Assembly: GCF_037977055.1 (NCBI RefSeq)
Contig: NZ_CP150274.1
Coordinates: forward strand, 5,518,001-5,582,000
Reading direction: 5' to 3'
Source: Paenibacillus sp. FSL K6-1096
GTDB taxonomy: Bacteria; Bacillota; Bacilli; Paenibacillales; Paenibacillaceae
Length of the DNA stretch: 64,000 nt
The notes below the pieces were generated by a model. It ran no database searches. It was given only the letters and a program-made list of their open reading frames with translations, and had not been told where the DNA came from. The first letter of the stretch is position 1. Each line of letters opens with the position of its first letter. This document shows, piece by piece, positions 31,909-41,008 of the stretch. The translations under genes were made by a program, and so were the position numbers.

Positions 31909-34164
31909 ATGGAGGCTCCCCAACCGGAAAGTAAGAGAGACAAACTGAAGGAGAGAAGGATTAAAGTGGCAAAAAACAACAAAAAGCCAAAGGCTGTCCA
32001 AAAGACCGAAGCAGGACGTACAGGCGAATCACAGAAAGCAAAGCAAACGGAAGAAAAGGCTGGTTTCATGAAGGTATTGAACGGCTCCTTACGTCAGGTG
32101 AAGAGAGTGAACCCGATGAAATCTGTCGGGGTGAAGCTGTTTCTGATCTTTTTATCATCCATTGTCGTTGTCGTGCTGTTCTTGGGTCTTCTGTCGTACA
32201 ACAAAGCCAAGAATACGATCAAAGACAATGTATCTGAAGCCAACCGTCAGACAATTATTCAGACCTCGGAGAAGCTCGATATTACCTTGAAGCAGTATGA
32301 GAATCTTGCGCTCCAGCTCTATTTCGATACACAGATGCAGGCAACGCTGACAGAGCTGTCTACAGCAAAGAACAGCTATGACAGCTTCGTGGCCACAGAT
32401 GCCATCAGCAAGAAGCTGTCCAGCCAGACCACAACCGATTCCAACATTGTTGCTATCTCGCTAGTTCCGCAGGACACGAAGATGGCGATCATCTCCAGCG
32501 GTAGCTCGGGCTTCAATGAGGATGATCTGAGAGACCAGGAATGGTTCAAGAAGGTGGTTGAGAACTCCTCTGCCTATGAACCATACTATACAGGAGAAGC
32601 CAAATCTGCCCAGAACTACTGGTTCCCGACCTCCGTTGCCGGCAGCGGCGGGAAGAATATTGCCATGGTGAGAACGCTCAAGAACCTGGGCTCCAATGCG
32701 ACCTATGTCGTCTTACTGGAGCTTAAGAGCAGCCTTCTGGAGGAGGCGTTCAAGAGTGTGCAGCTTGGGGATGGCTCGCGGATTCAACTGGTAGCTCCGG
32801 ATGGAACCGTAGTTGCTTCTTCACAGCCGGAAGAGGACGGCAAAGTCTCCGAGCTGACCTTCATTCAGGAGAGCAAGCAGAACAATAACAGCAAGGAAGC
32901 CAAGGATGAGAACGGCAAGGATATCCTTGCCGTATACAATCCGATGCAGAAGGCAGACTGGAAGCTTGCCGGGGCAGTGCCAACCGGCGAGCTGGTTGAA
33001 GCGGCGACCCCGATTCTTTTCACGACCTTCTTGGCTGCCGGAGCTGCAGCAGTCCTGGCCATTCTGGTCGGCTTCTGGATGGTGCAGCTGATTGCCAAGC
33101 CGCTGGCGCGCCTGAAGGATCTGATGCTGAAGGGCTCCGAAGGCGATCTGAGCGTCCGCACCGAGTTCGTCTCGAAGGATGAAATCGGCCAGCTGTCGGC
33201 TTCGTTCAACCTTATGATGGAACGGATTACCGATCTGGTCGCCCAGACGACCGATACGGCCCGTGAAGTGCTGGAGACCGCCGGCGAGCTTGGCGAGGCT
33301 TCCCGCAAGACGGCCATCTCGGCCAAGGAGATCGCTGCGGCTACAGAAGAGATTGCCGGAGGGGCCGGAAGCCTGGCCCAGGAGGCAGAGCGCGGCAATG
33401 AGCTGACCGATCTGATCGGTACGCAGATGCAGAGCGTGATTGCGGCGAATGCCGAGATGGATCAGGCCGCCCGCGGTGTCGGTGAAGCCAGCGGACAGGG
33501 AGCATCTCAGCTGGAAGAGCTGCTGGAGCAGACCGGACGCACCGGCGAGATGACCTCTGCCCTCGTAGAGAGAGTCAATAACCTCAAGGAAACGGTATAT
33601 TCCGTTATTAAGGTGCTGGATGTGATGAAGAATATCACCCAGCAGACGAATATTCTGTCGCTGAATGCTACGATTGAAGCGGCAAGAGCGGGCGAAGCCG
33701 GCCGCGGCTTCATGGTTGTAGCCGGGGAAGTGCGCGAGCTTGCAGACCAGTCCAAGCAGTCCATTGCCCTGGTGGCCGGAATTACGGACAAAATTATCGC
33801 TGAGATGGATGAGACTGTGGTGGTGCTCTCAGAGGTCGCTCCACTGTTCAAGCAGCAGATGGCATCTGTGAAGGATACCAGCGATATCTTCGTATCCGTG
33901 AAGGGCCAGATGGAAGACTTCATCACCAGCCTGGAGTCCGTTACCGGTGCGATCGACAGCCTGAACCATTCGCAGGTTGTGCTGTCTGAGGCCATGGGGA
34001 ATGTCAGTGCCGTAGCGCAGCAGTCCTCAGCCACCTCCGAAGAGGTAGCTTCGCTGAGCAGTGAGCAGCAGAATGTCAGCGATCATCTGGTATCACTGTC
34101 CGGCAAGCTGGAGAGTGCTTCCACCCAGCTGGAGAACAAATTGTCGCTGTTTACGATCAAATAA
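31909..34164 (+). CDS. Methyl-accepting chemotaxis protein 1
   Basis: The 751-residue receptor has a basic cytoplasmic N-terminus (1-70), TM1 (about 72-94), an extracellular dCache-type sensor (about 95-360), TM2 (about 365-392), HAMP, and a coiled-coil signalling domain. Its hairpin tip contains [20 protein letters not shown]. MCPs report ligand binding to CheA through CheW. ATG 31909 has AGGTGAT upstream. GTG 31966, after AAGGAGAGAAGG, is an alternative that would shorten the tail by 19 residues. The gene is monocistronic with a SigD-type promoter and a cre-like operator, so expression probably follows motility and sugar supply. It is a paralog of the receptor at 45338. No ligand can be assigned. 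Confidence 0.92.
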   Translation: MEAPQPESKRDKLKERRIKVAKNNKKPKAVQKTEAGRTGESQKAKQTEEKAGFMKVLNGSLRQVKRVNPMKSVGVKLFLIFLSSIVVVVLFLGLLSYNKAKNTIKDNVSEANRQTIIQTSEKLDITLKQYENLALQLYFDTQMQATLTELSTAKNSYDSFVATDAISKKLSSQTTTDSNIVAISLVPQDTKMAIISSGSSGFNEDDLRDQEWFKKVVENSSAYEPYYTGEAKSAQNYWFPTSVAGSGGKNIAMVRTLKNLGSNATYVVLLELKSSLLEEAFKSVQLGDGSRIQLVAPDGTVVASSQPEEDGKVSELTFIQESKQNNNSKEAKDENGKDILAVYNPMQKADWKLAGAVPTGELVEAATPILFTTFLAAGAAAVLAILVGFWMVQLIAKPLARLKDLMLKGSEGDLSVRTEFVSKDEIGQLSASFNLMMERITDLVAQTTDTAREVLETAGELGEASRKTAISAKEIAAATEEIAGGAGSLAQEAERGNELTDLIGTQMQSVIAANAEMDQAARGVGEASGQGASQLEELLEQTGRTGEMTSALVERVNNLKETVYSVIKVLDVMKNITQQTNILSLNATIEAARAGEAGRGFMVVAGEVRELADQSKQSIALVAGITDKIIAEMDETVVVLSEVAPLFKQQMASVKDTSDIFVSVKGQMEDFITSLESVTGAIDSLNHSQVVLSEAMGNVSAVAQQSSATSEEVASLSSEQQNVSDHLVSLSGKLESASTQLENKLSLFTIK

Positions 34165-34186
34165 GACTCAGAGCCGTTCTGATTCA

Positions 34187-34231
34187 GGGGCGTCACGCAA
34201 GCCGGTAATTGGCTGCGTGGCGCCCTTTTTT
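34187..34231 (+). terminator. Intrinsic terminator of the first chemoreceptor gene
   Basis: GGGGCGTCACGCA pairs with TGCGTGGCGCCC, followed by six T residues. Confidence 0.9.
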
Positions 34232-34305
34232 AGTTGTTGTTTAGGAATGCTGCGCCGAGGGATGGTCCGCTTACTTCACAGTTAGTAACATCTATAAAGA
34301 AATCC

Positions 34306-34425
34306 TGCATAAATTGCAACAAATCCAGCGCTGACTTGCTCTAAAGGCCGGAATTTGTGCAAATTATGCAACAATGTAGCTTAGCCAGTACCATTTTTTT
34401 AAAGAATCCTGCAAAAATTGCAACA
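34306..34425. repeat. Array of three TGCA-N5-TGCA dyads at 52-bp intervals
   Basis: TGCATAAATTGCA (34306-34318), TGCAAATTATGCA (34358-34370) and TGCAAAAATTGCA (34410-34422) share flanks AATCC- and -ACA. They start exactly 52 bp apart. The spacers between them are unrelated in sequence. The array lies in the 424-bp gap between the chemoreceptor and the minus-strand gene at 34589. It shares dyad form and spacing with the elements at 1465, 6934 and 21648. Confidence 0.75.
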
Positions 34426-34458
34426 TTACTGCTCCTTACAAGCGGCCAGAGAGAGAAG

Positions 34459-34490
34459 GCACCAGCATCTTTCACCCGTAGAGTGATTTT
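34459..34490 (+). repeat. Small hairpin repeat, copy 1
   Basis: GCACCAGCATCTTTCACCCG followed by TAGAGTGATTTT matches 41893-41925 (GCGCCAGCATCTGTCGCCCG, CAAGGCGGTTTTT). The stem CAC/GTG here is CGC/GCG in the other copy, a compensatory change. Both end in T-runs and look like small terminators or structured RNA. Confidence 0.55.
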
Positions 34491-34588
34491 ATCCATTAGT
34501 TGGTCTGTCTCAGCGGTTTACTATGCGTCTTAAGCGCCGTACCACGATGATGAAAGTATGAGTGCCTCTGTTTATACTTTGTTTTGCT

Positions 34589-34957
34589 TCAATTGCTTTG
34601 ATACATATCGTTTTTAGCCATATCCAATGCTACTAAGATTTTGATCTGAAACGTTTTACTAAGTCCCTTCATCCAATGTTCAATTGGATACACATCGACT
34701 ACCGGAGTGACTGTGTCATCATAACGGTCCAGTTCAATTTTAATAACTGAATGAGTATCCACAAGGAAGCTAATTATATCCTCACCCTGATCGGGTATCC
34801 AAGATAACACGTGTGCTGTTCTCATAGCCGGAAATGTTTTTCTAATAATGTTTAAGAACCTGCGCTTGGACATATCATTGAACAAATGAAATTTCGAGGC
34901 TTTTAATTCTTCTCTATATGCTTGTTCAGTTAAAGTCCCTTTAAGTTTCATACCCAT
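34589..34957 (-). CDS. Hypothetical protein, AT-rich gene
   Basis: The 122-residue product (MGMKLKGTLTEQAYREELKA at the start, LVALDMAKNDMYQSN at the end) is soluble with mixed helix and strand. I do not recognise a family. Its GC content is about 40% by eye against the mid or upper 50s in neighbouring genes. ATG 34957 and ATG 34951 are both possible starts; AGGATGGG favours the second. It is isolated in an intergenic region with repeats and promoter sequences on either side, and looks acquired. Confidence 0.55.
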   Translation of the reverse strand: MGMKLKGTLTEQAYREELKASKFHLFNDMSKRRFLNIIRKTFPAMRTAHVLSWIPDQGEDIISFLVDTHSVIKIELDRYDDTVTPVVDVYPIEHWMKGLSKTFQIKILVALDMAKNDMYQSN

Positions 34958-35047
34958 CCTACTTTCCAGAGAAGCCGAACCATTAGCGAATACGGCTATT
35001 TTTTATATTACCTTTTTAATTCAAGGAAGCTACCAAACTATCCTTCC

Positions 35048-35076
35048 TTGTACATCCTTAAGCGAATGCGTATAAT
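35048..35076 (+). promoter_or_regulatory. Sigma-A promoter of the kinase gene
   Basis: TTGTAC (35048-35053), 17 bp, then a perfect TATAAT (35071-35076), about 70 bp before the GTG start. Confidence 0.75.
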
Positions 35077-35145
35077 GATTTTGTTAGGGTTTTGTTATCT
35101 TGTTTGCTGGATTAGTTAGGGAATCTGAACCAGGGAGAAGGCAGA

Positions 35146-37014
35146 GTGAAAGTAACCCGCAGCTCCAACGGGTGGTCATATATCGCCGACATGTCCATGG
35201 AACGGAAGCTGTTCCTGGTCTTTCTGGTGATTATTACGCTCCCGCTGTCTTTTATCAGTGTGATCAGCTTCAGGAGCTATTCCGCATCCATCCAGGCGAA
35301 CACGGTTGCCTATTCGGAGAAGCTGATTGATCAGATGATGGATTCCATCGATGATTACATAGAAGATATGAAACGGATTTCTTCCATGCCCGCCTACGTG
35401 AATGATATCAAGCAGAATCTGATCCGCTCGAACCGTTATTATGAGCAGAAGCAGATGATGAAGGGCGATGCCGGTACGGCTCCGGTTGCTCCCGGCGACC
35501 TGGACCTCCTGCTGTCCATTCAGCGGGGCATTGAAGAGAATATTTCGTTTATTAACAACATCAAGCGGGGGACCAATTCTGTCTATATTTTTGATAACTA
35601 CGGGAATGGTTATTATTCAGCCAAGGATGGAGGCGTCCGGCTGGATCTGATGCAGAGCTACAGGTTCTGGAGCGGGCAGACCAAAGACTCCGGCGGAGAA
35701 GCAACCCTCCTGGGAACACAGGCATATACGAGCAATTTGCAGAGTACGCGTTATGCTTTTACCGTGGTGCGCAACATTCTGGACGGGTTATGGAAGCCGG
35801 TCGGACTGATCGCGGTGGAGGCCAACTTCAGTAATCTGGAGACCCAGGTGGCGGAGCTGGATAAGGTTACCCGCGGGAAGTCTGTGATTGTGGATCAGTC
35901 CGGCAAAGTGATCTATGACAGTGACCAGAAGCTGCTGACGAAGGATATCTCCCGTTCCTCCTTGTTCCAGTCTGCTGTGGGGAGCTCCGGCAGCTTTTAT
36001 GATACGGTATCCGGAAAGGACCGGCTGAATATCTATTCCAGCTCATCCAAAACAAACTGGAAGGTCATTATCTCCATTCCGGTGGACGAATTAACCCATG
36101 GGGTGAAGCTGACCCGTAACGCCACGATAGGCGCCACTCTGGTCATCATTGTGCTGGCCCTGATCATCTCCCTTATTCTGTCGTTTGCCCTGACCAAGCC
36201 GCTGACCCGGATGATCCAGCTTATGAAGCAGGTGCAGGGCGGTGATCTGGATGTGACCTTCCGCGTGAAACGCCGTGATGAGATCGGTCTCCTGGGGCAT
36301 CAATTCAACCGTATGCTGGCCCGCATCCGTCAATTGATTCAGGATATTTACCGGATGGAGGAGCAGAAGAAGGAGGCGGAGCTGCAGGCGCTTCAGAGCC
36401 AGATCAATCCGCATTTTATCTATAACACGCTCGAATCCATCCGGATGACGGCGGAGATTAACGATGATACGGACGCGGCTGACATGATCTCCATTCTGGG
36501 AAAGCTTCTCCGCTACAGCACCAGTGATCTGTCGGGCTGGACTACAATGAAGCAGGAGCTGCTCTATGTACGTAACTATGTGGAGCTGCTGGGCTGCCGG
36601 TATCCCGGGAGATTCGAGCTGACGATTGATGTCCCTGAGGAGCTTGACAGCTATTCCATGATTAAGCTGGTGTTTCAGCCGATCATAGAGAATGCCGCTT
36701 ATCACGGGCTGGACGATACCAAGCCGCTCATGCATTTGAGCATCACCTGTGAACGAACCGGGCAGAAGCTGCTGTTCCATATCCGGGATGACGGCTGCGG
36801 CATGGAGCAGATCACGCTGGATAAGCTCAATCATAGGCTGAGATACGAAGCCCCGCCGAAGGCAAGCATCAATGGCGGTATTGGCATGATCAACGTGCAC
36901 CAGCGGATACAGCTTCATTATGGACCGGCCTATGGGATTGAGGTGTTCAGCAAGCCGGGCGAGGGTACGGATGTTATTTTATCGCTGCCGCTGCGGGGGA
37001 CGGTGCAACGTTAA
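35146..37014 (+). CDS. YesM-type sensor histidine kinase
   Basis: The 622-residue membrane kinase has TM1 (about 20-42), an extracellular dCache-like sensor (about 45-320), TM2 (about 325-350), HAMP (about 350-400) and the His_kinase/HATPase pair. The phospho-acceptor is His423 in QINPHFIYN, and the ATP site includes IIENAAYHG and DDGCGM. YesM-type kinases pair with AraC-type response regulators such as the one at 41009 and control sugar uptake genes. GTG 35146 has GGGAGAAGG upstream. The next gene, 32 bp downstream, encodes a lone sugar-binding lipoprotein that may present ligand to the sensor domain. That partnership is inference. Confidence 0.92.
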   Translation: MKVTRSSNGWSYIADMSMERKLFLVFLVIITLPLSFISVISFRSYSASIQANTVAYSEKLIDQMMDSIDDYIEDMKRISSMPAYVNDIKQNLIRSNRYYEQKQMMKGDAGTAPVAPGDLDLLLSIQRGIEENISFINNIKRGTNSVYIFDNYGNGYYSAKDGGVRLDLMQSYRFWSGQTKDSGGEATLLGTQAYTSNLQSTRYAFTVVRNILDGLWKPVGLIAVEANFSNLETQVAELDKVTRGKSVIVDQSGKVIYDSDQKLLTKDISRSSLFQSAVGSSGSFYDTVSGKDRLNIYSSSSKTNWKVIISIPVDELTHGVKLTRNATIGATLVIIVLALIISLILSFALTKPLTRMIQLMKQVQGGDLDVTFRVKRRDEIGLLGHQFNRMLARIRQLIQDIYRMEEQKKEAELQALQSQINPHFIYNTLESIRMTAEINDDTDAADMISILGKLLRYSTSDLSGWTTMKQELLYVRNYVELLGCRYPGRFELTIDVPEELDSYSMIKLVFQPIIENAAYHGLDDTKPLMHLSITCERTGQKLLFHIRDDGCGMEQITLDKLNHRLRYEAPPKASINGGIGMINVHQRIQLHYGPAYGIEVFSKPGEGTDVILSLPLRGTVQR

Positions 37015-37046
37015 TTCAAGGAAAGTTCCACTGAGGGGGAATAGGC

Positions 37047-38351
37047 TTGAAAAGGATGATTGTATACTTTCGGGTGTATACTTTTCTGCTGCTGATTCTG
37101 CTGGTAACCGGCTGTAACAGCTTGGGCGGCAAGGGGCAGGCACCAGCCTTAACGTCTTCTGCCGGAGATGATGAGTCTTCCAGGCTGTCCGGTACCATCG
37201 TGATGCTGACGAACCGGATCGACCTGATAGAGAACGGGACCTTTAAGCGCTACGCGGATGAATTCAGGAAGCGGTATCCTGAGGCTAAGGTGGAATTCGA
37301 GGGATTGTCCAGCTATGCCACGGATATTCTGGTCCGCTTGTCCACCAAAGATACAGGGGATGTTCTGCTGCTTCCGGTCAATCTGCCTGCGAAGGAGCTG
37401 GAGCTGTTCTTTGAGCCTCTGAGTGAGGAGCTGGCGGCAGGGGAGAGATTCACAACCTTCGCCACCTATGACGGCAAGCGGTACGGGCTGTCTACGGGCA
37501 CCACTACGAGCGGCATCGTGTATAACAAGAAGGCTTTTGCACAAGCGGGGATTGAACGGGTGCCTCAGACGCTGGATGAATTCTACGCTGCCTGTGCCAA
37601 GCTGAAGCAGGCGGACATCATCCCGCTGTATATGAACTACGGGGCCGTCTGGCCGCTGCGGGAGTGGGGGAATAATCTGGTTAATTATATGACGGGCAAC
37701 CCCGATTATCTGAACGATATGGTGCATGAGGACAGTCCCTGGGAGACCGGGAATGAATGGGGGCAGGCGCTGGGCATTGCCAGAACGCTGCTGGCTAAGG
37801 GCTATGTCGAGGAGCAGCTTTTCTCGAACAACTGGGAGATCTCCAAGACCAAGCTGGCCAAAGGCGAGGCAGGGATGTATCTGCAGGGGAACTGGACGAT
37901 CCGGCAGATCATGGATGCAGGCGCTTCCCCGGAGGATATAGGCTTCTTTCCTTTTCCATATAACAATGATCCGGCCCATTATGCTGCGCTTAACCCCGAT
38001 TGGTTCATGGGTGTCAGCAGGTTCAGCAGCCATAAGGAGCTGGCGATGGCTTGGCTGAAATTTTTCATTACAGAAACCACGTATGCAAAAGACTGGGGGT
38101 TCCTGCCAGCGGATGATTCGGACGGGCCCGCCTTAGAGCAGTACAGCGAGTTCCTCTCCTACGATCCGAAGCTGATTGAGGCTACGGTGCAGTCCGATGC
38201 CTTCATTGACATGGCGAACCGGGCGAAGCTCAGCTTCTGGTCGGGCGATTATATTCAGGATTTGTTAGCCGCGCCGGATCTGCAGAAGGCCTTTGACCAG
38301 TTGAATTCGAAATGGAAGGAAGCGCGCATAAGCCAGCAGGCGTCTCCGTAA
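37047..38351 (+). CDS. ABC-type sugar-binding lipoprotein without adjacent permease
   Basis: The 434-residue protein has a lipoprotein signal with lipobox LVTGC (Cys about 22) and a family 1 extracellular solute-binding domain. It is a paralog of the binding protein at 42121: both contain GDVLLLP, FFEPL, YGxxxxTxxSGxxYNKK and a D-P-DxxGFFPFP/DDVGFMPFP-like block. No permease gene follows it; the neighbours are a kinase upstream and a LacI regulator downstream. It may therefore serve signalling with the kinase, or share the permeases at 43529 and 44415. The TTG start at 37047 follows GAGGGGGA. The stop lies inside the spacer before the lacI-type start. Confidence 0.85.
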   Translation: MKRMIVYFRVYTFLLLILLVTGCNSLGGKGQAPALTSSAGDDESSRLSGTIVMLTNRIDLIENGTFKRYADEFRKRYPEAKVEFEGLSSYATDILVRLSTKDTGDVLLLPVNLPAKELELFFEPLSEELAAGERFTTFATYDGKRYGLSTGTTTSGIVYNKKAFAQAGIERVPQTLDEFYAACAKLKQADIIPLYMNYGAVWPLREWGNNLVNYMTGNPDYLNDMVHEDSPWETGNEWGQALGIARTLLAKGYVEEQLFSNNWEISKTKLAKGEAGMYLQGNWTIRQIMDAGASPEDIGFFPFPYNNDPAHYAALNPDWFMGVSRFSSHKELAMAWLKFFITETTYAKDWGFLPADDSDGPALEQYSEFLSYDPKLIEATVQSDAFIDMANRAKLSFWSGDYIQDLLAAPDLQKAFDQLNSKWKEARISQQASP

Positions 38352-38398
38352 CCGCGGGCTCTGCGCAGCAAGCAAGTTCACATTCTGGAGGTATTGTT

Positions 38399-39460
38399 GT
38401 GGCCAAAAAAGTAACGATGCAAAAAATAGCCGACCACCTGGGCGTATCCAAGTTCGTGGTCTCCAAAGCGCTCTCCGGCAAGGAGGGGGTCAATGAGACC
38501 ACCCGGGAGCGGGTGATTGAGGCCGCCTCCCAGCTGGGGTATTTCACTCAAAAAAACGCCTATGGGCAAAATCCGCTGCGCCGGGCACTGACCGGAGAGC
38601 ATGACCGCAACAAGCAATCCGTGCTGGTGCTGATGCCCAATATCCGCTCCCAGACCCAGGATTCCCTGTATTGGGGCAAAATTGTTGACGGCATTGCGCT
38701 GGCTCTCGATCAGGAAGGGCTGGGGATGGTCATCATCTCCGAGCACCGGGCGGATCATTTCGTCAATGTCCTTAATCCCGACGGTCTGCTTGGCCTGATT
38801 GGAGTCGGGCAGATCTCTACCGCGCAGCTGCTGGAGGTACGCCGGATCGGGCTGCCGATGGTCATGATTGACCATGAGGATGCACTAATTCCAAGTGATA
38901 CGGTGTTTGCGAACAACATCGATTCGCTGGCCCGGCTGGTCAATCATCTGATTGGCACCGGTCATACATCCTTTCGTTTCGTCGGCAATATCCGTTACTC
39001 CCGCAGCTTCCGGGACCGCTGGATCGGCTTCCGCAGTGCGCTGGAGGAGAACGGGCTGAAGGCGCCGGTGATCGGCGATGAATTGCTGATGGAGGGGATG
39101 GTTGACGAAGTGCTGCGCGAACAATTCAGACTCTGGGCTGCCGAGGGGAAGGAATCGGGTACCCTGCCGACTGCACTCGTATGTGCGAACGACCTCATAG
39201 CCCTTACGGTCAGCGAAGTGCTGCGGGAAGCCGGGCTTAACATCCCTGGGGATGTATCAGTGACCGGCTTTGACAATATCGAGGATTCCCTGCGGGGAGT
39301 CACTCCGCTCACCACCGTTCATGTGCCTAAGGAGGCTATGGGCCGGGCTGCGGTCCAGAAGCTGTTAAGCCGGATTCAGAATCCCGCTGCGCCGCTGGAG
39401 AAAATTCTGATCGCGGCAGATATCGTTCACCGGGACTCTGTGGGGAAACCCCGGGCTTGA
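38399..39460 (+). CDS. LacI-family transcriptional regulator
   Basis: The 353-residue protein starts with a LacI helix-turn-helix, VTMQKIADHLGVSKFVVSKAL (about 5-25, split: VTMQKIADHLG and VSKFVVSKAL), with the hinge following. A periplasmic-binding-protein-like effector domain follows (about 65-353; GLIGVGQIST, RSFRDRWIGF, PTALVCANDLIALT, SVTGFDNIEDS). I chose GTG 38399 with GGAGG seven bases upstream, since the HTH then lies at the N-terminus; the in-frame start at 38312 overlaps the previous gene. Operators with a TGNRAGCGNTANCA core at 40967 and 42026 are likely targets, by proximity only. Effector is probably a sugar. Confidence 0.88.
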   Translation: MAKKVTMQKIADHLGVSKFVVSKALSGKEGVNETTRERVIEAASQLGYFTQKNAYGQNPLRRALTGEHDRNKQSVLVLMPNIRSQTQDSLYWGKIVDGIALALDQEGLGMVIISEHRADHFVNVLNPDGLLGLIGVGQISTAQLLEVRRIGLPMVMIDHEDALIPSDTVFANNIDSLARLVNHLIGTGHTSFRFVGNIRYSRSFRDRWIGFRSALEENGLKAPVIGDELLMEGMVDEVLREQFRLWAAEGKESGTLPTALVCANDLIALTVSEVLREAGLNIPGDVSVTGFDNIEDSLRGVTPLTTVHVPKEAMGRAAVQKLLSRIQNPAAPLEKILIAADIVHRDSVGKPRA

Positions 39461-39497
39461 AGCAGAAGGCCTGCGGGAGTCCGCAGGCCTTCTGCTT
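39461..39497. terminator. Bidirectional intrinsic terminator
   Basis: AGCAGAAGGCCTGCGG pairs with CCGCAGGCCTTCTGCTT. It lies between the converging lacI-type and epimerase genes. Confidence 0.88.
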
Positions 39498-39523
39498 CAT
39501 AGGCTATTACAACTGTTATTCGG

Positions 39524-40741
39524 TCAATGTAATGGCTCGCCAAGCCGTCTGATCATCTCGAAGCAGGCCCGGCTGTTGTGGTAAGGACATTTCCAGGCGC
39601 TGACCTTGGGTGCTGAGGACAGCGGCTGCAGGGATGTATCCACGCCCCAATGCCATTCGCCCAGCTTATGATCAATGATATAGTTGTCGATGAAGCGCCA
39701 TGAGTTCTCGGCAGCCTGCAGGAAACGCAAATCTCCGGTTAACTGATATGCATTGTAGAATCCGACCATGGCTTCCGCCTGCGGCCACCAGTCTCTGGTC
39801 TCATGGGCTTTGTCAATGAAGCCGCTGCGATCAGCCTCATTCCAGATTCCGCCGTCCGGCTCTACTCCCTCTGCCAGCGCGGCTTCGGCCATAGAAAGCG
39901 CCGCCTTGCGCACACGCCCAAGCAATGCTTTGTCCCCAAGCAGTTCCGCAGCTTCATAGAGCAGCCAGCTTCCCTCTATATCGTGGCCGAAGGAAATAAG
40001 CTCGGACTTCACCTGCCACTCTTCATCCATGAACAGGTGGAAGTGCCTGCCGTCTGCATCCAGGATATGGTCCAGCATCGTTCCGATCAGCTCAGCCAGC
40101 TTGCTCCGAAGAAGCTCTGACTTCCATACCCGGTACAAGCCGGTGTACCCTTCCAGCACATGCAGATGCGTGTTCATGGATTTTTTCTCATTCATATCCT
40201 TCGCACTGAGACTTAAGGCATCGGTCATCTCCCACTCCCGTGACAAGGCTTCAATATACCCTTGGTGCACAGGATCGTAGCCGTACCTCTCAATCAGGTG
40301 GAAGAGATCAACAGCATGCTGAAGCGGGTCCTCCCGTCCGGTGGCATGATGAAATTCCGCCAAGGCGTACACGGTAAAAGCAAGTCCATAGATTTGTTTC
40401 TTCGGCTGGGCAGCAGCGCCATGTTCATCCACCATCCAGAAGAATCCGCCGAACTTCTGATCTGTGAAATGCCGGATAAGATAGTCATAGGCACGTTCAG
40501 CGGCGGCCAGATATTCCGGGGCATTGTACACTCTGTAAGCACTTGCAAAAGTCCAGAGAATCCTTGCGTTCAGGACAAGGCTTTTGTCAGCACCGGGGAT
40601 CACCTTCAGCTGGCTATCCATTTCACCGATAAAGCCGCCATACGTCTCATCCAGCGTGTGCTTCATCCAGAAGTCCAGAATATTCGTCTTCAGCTCTGCT
40701 TCCAGTTTGTCCCGCCATTTCTCCAATGAATGATTCATCAC
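39524..40741 (-). CDS. AGE-family cellobiose 2-epimerase
   Basis: The 405-residue protein is an (alpha/alpha)6-barrel sugar epimerase. Family signatures are NTHLHVLEGYTGLYR (about 190-204), SFGHDIEGSWLL (about 250-261), DWWPQAEAMVGFYNAYQ (about 320-336), EWHWGVD and SAWKCPYHNSRACFEM near the C-terminus. Cellobiose 2-epimerases convert the reducing-end glucose of beta-1,4-disaccharides to mannose and back, in the cytoplasm. The start is GTG 40741 or ATG 40738; AAGGAG ten bases upstream favours the GTG. It is transcribed divergently from the response regulator at 41009. The GH130 phosphorylase-family gene at 52280 could use its product. Confidence 0.88.
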   Translation of the reverse strand: MMNHSLEKWRDKLEAELKTNILDFWMKHTLDETYGGFIGEMDSQLKVIPGADKSLVLNARILWTFASAYRVYNAPEYLAAAERAYDYLIRHFTDQKFGGFFWMVDEHGAAAQPKKQIYGLAFTVYALAEFHHATGREDPLQHAVDLFHLIERYGYDPVHQGYIEALSREWEMTDALSLSAKDMNEKKSMNTHLHVLEGYTGLYRVWKSELLRSKLAELIGTMLDHILDADGRHFHLFMDEEWQVKSELISFGHDIEGSWLLYEAAELLGDKALLGRVRKAALSMAEAALAEGVEPDGGIWNEADRSGFIDKAHETRDWWPQAEAMVGFYNAYQLTGDLRFLQAAENSWRFIDNYIIDHKLGEWHWGVDTSLQPLSSAPKVSAWKCPYHNSRACFEMIRRLGEPLH

Positions 40742-40955
40742 GATCTGTTCACTCCTTAATGTTCTGACTGGAATGTTCTACTGGCAGTGGAGTTTATACT
40801 CTTCTTTTTGTTATAGTTATGTTAGTGAATAATAATAACGAAGTATAATTATGTTATAACCCTTTTCAGGCAGCAATTCAAGCGGGAAATCAATAAAGTA
40901 AATTGAAGACTATAAAAGTGCATACGGACACATTTTCTACTGTACCTGTTAAGTC

Positions 40956-40980
40956 TATAATTGAGTTGAGAGCGCTATCA
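40956..40980 (+). promoter_or_regulatory. -10 box and LacI-type operator of the response regulator gene
   Basis: TATAAT (40956-40961) is followed five bases later by TGAGAGCGCTATCA (40967-40980), a near-palindromic LacI/cre-type site over the start of transcription. The same layout occurs at 42015-42039. The 267-bp gap between the divergent genes also holds AT-rich sequence with a possible epimerase promoter. Confidence 0.55.
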
Positions 40981-41008
40981 TAGCGGATAAGATGATGGGG
41001 GCGATAGG

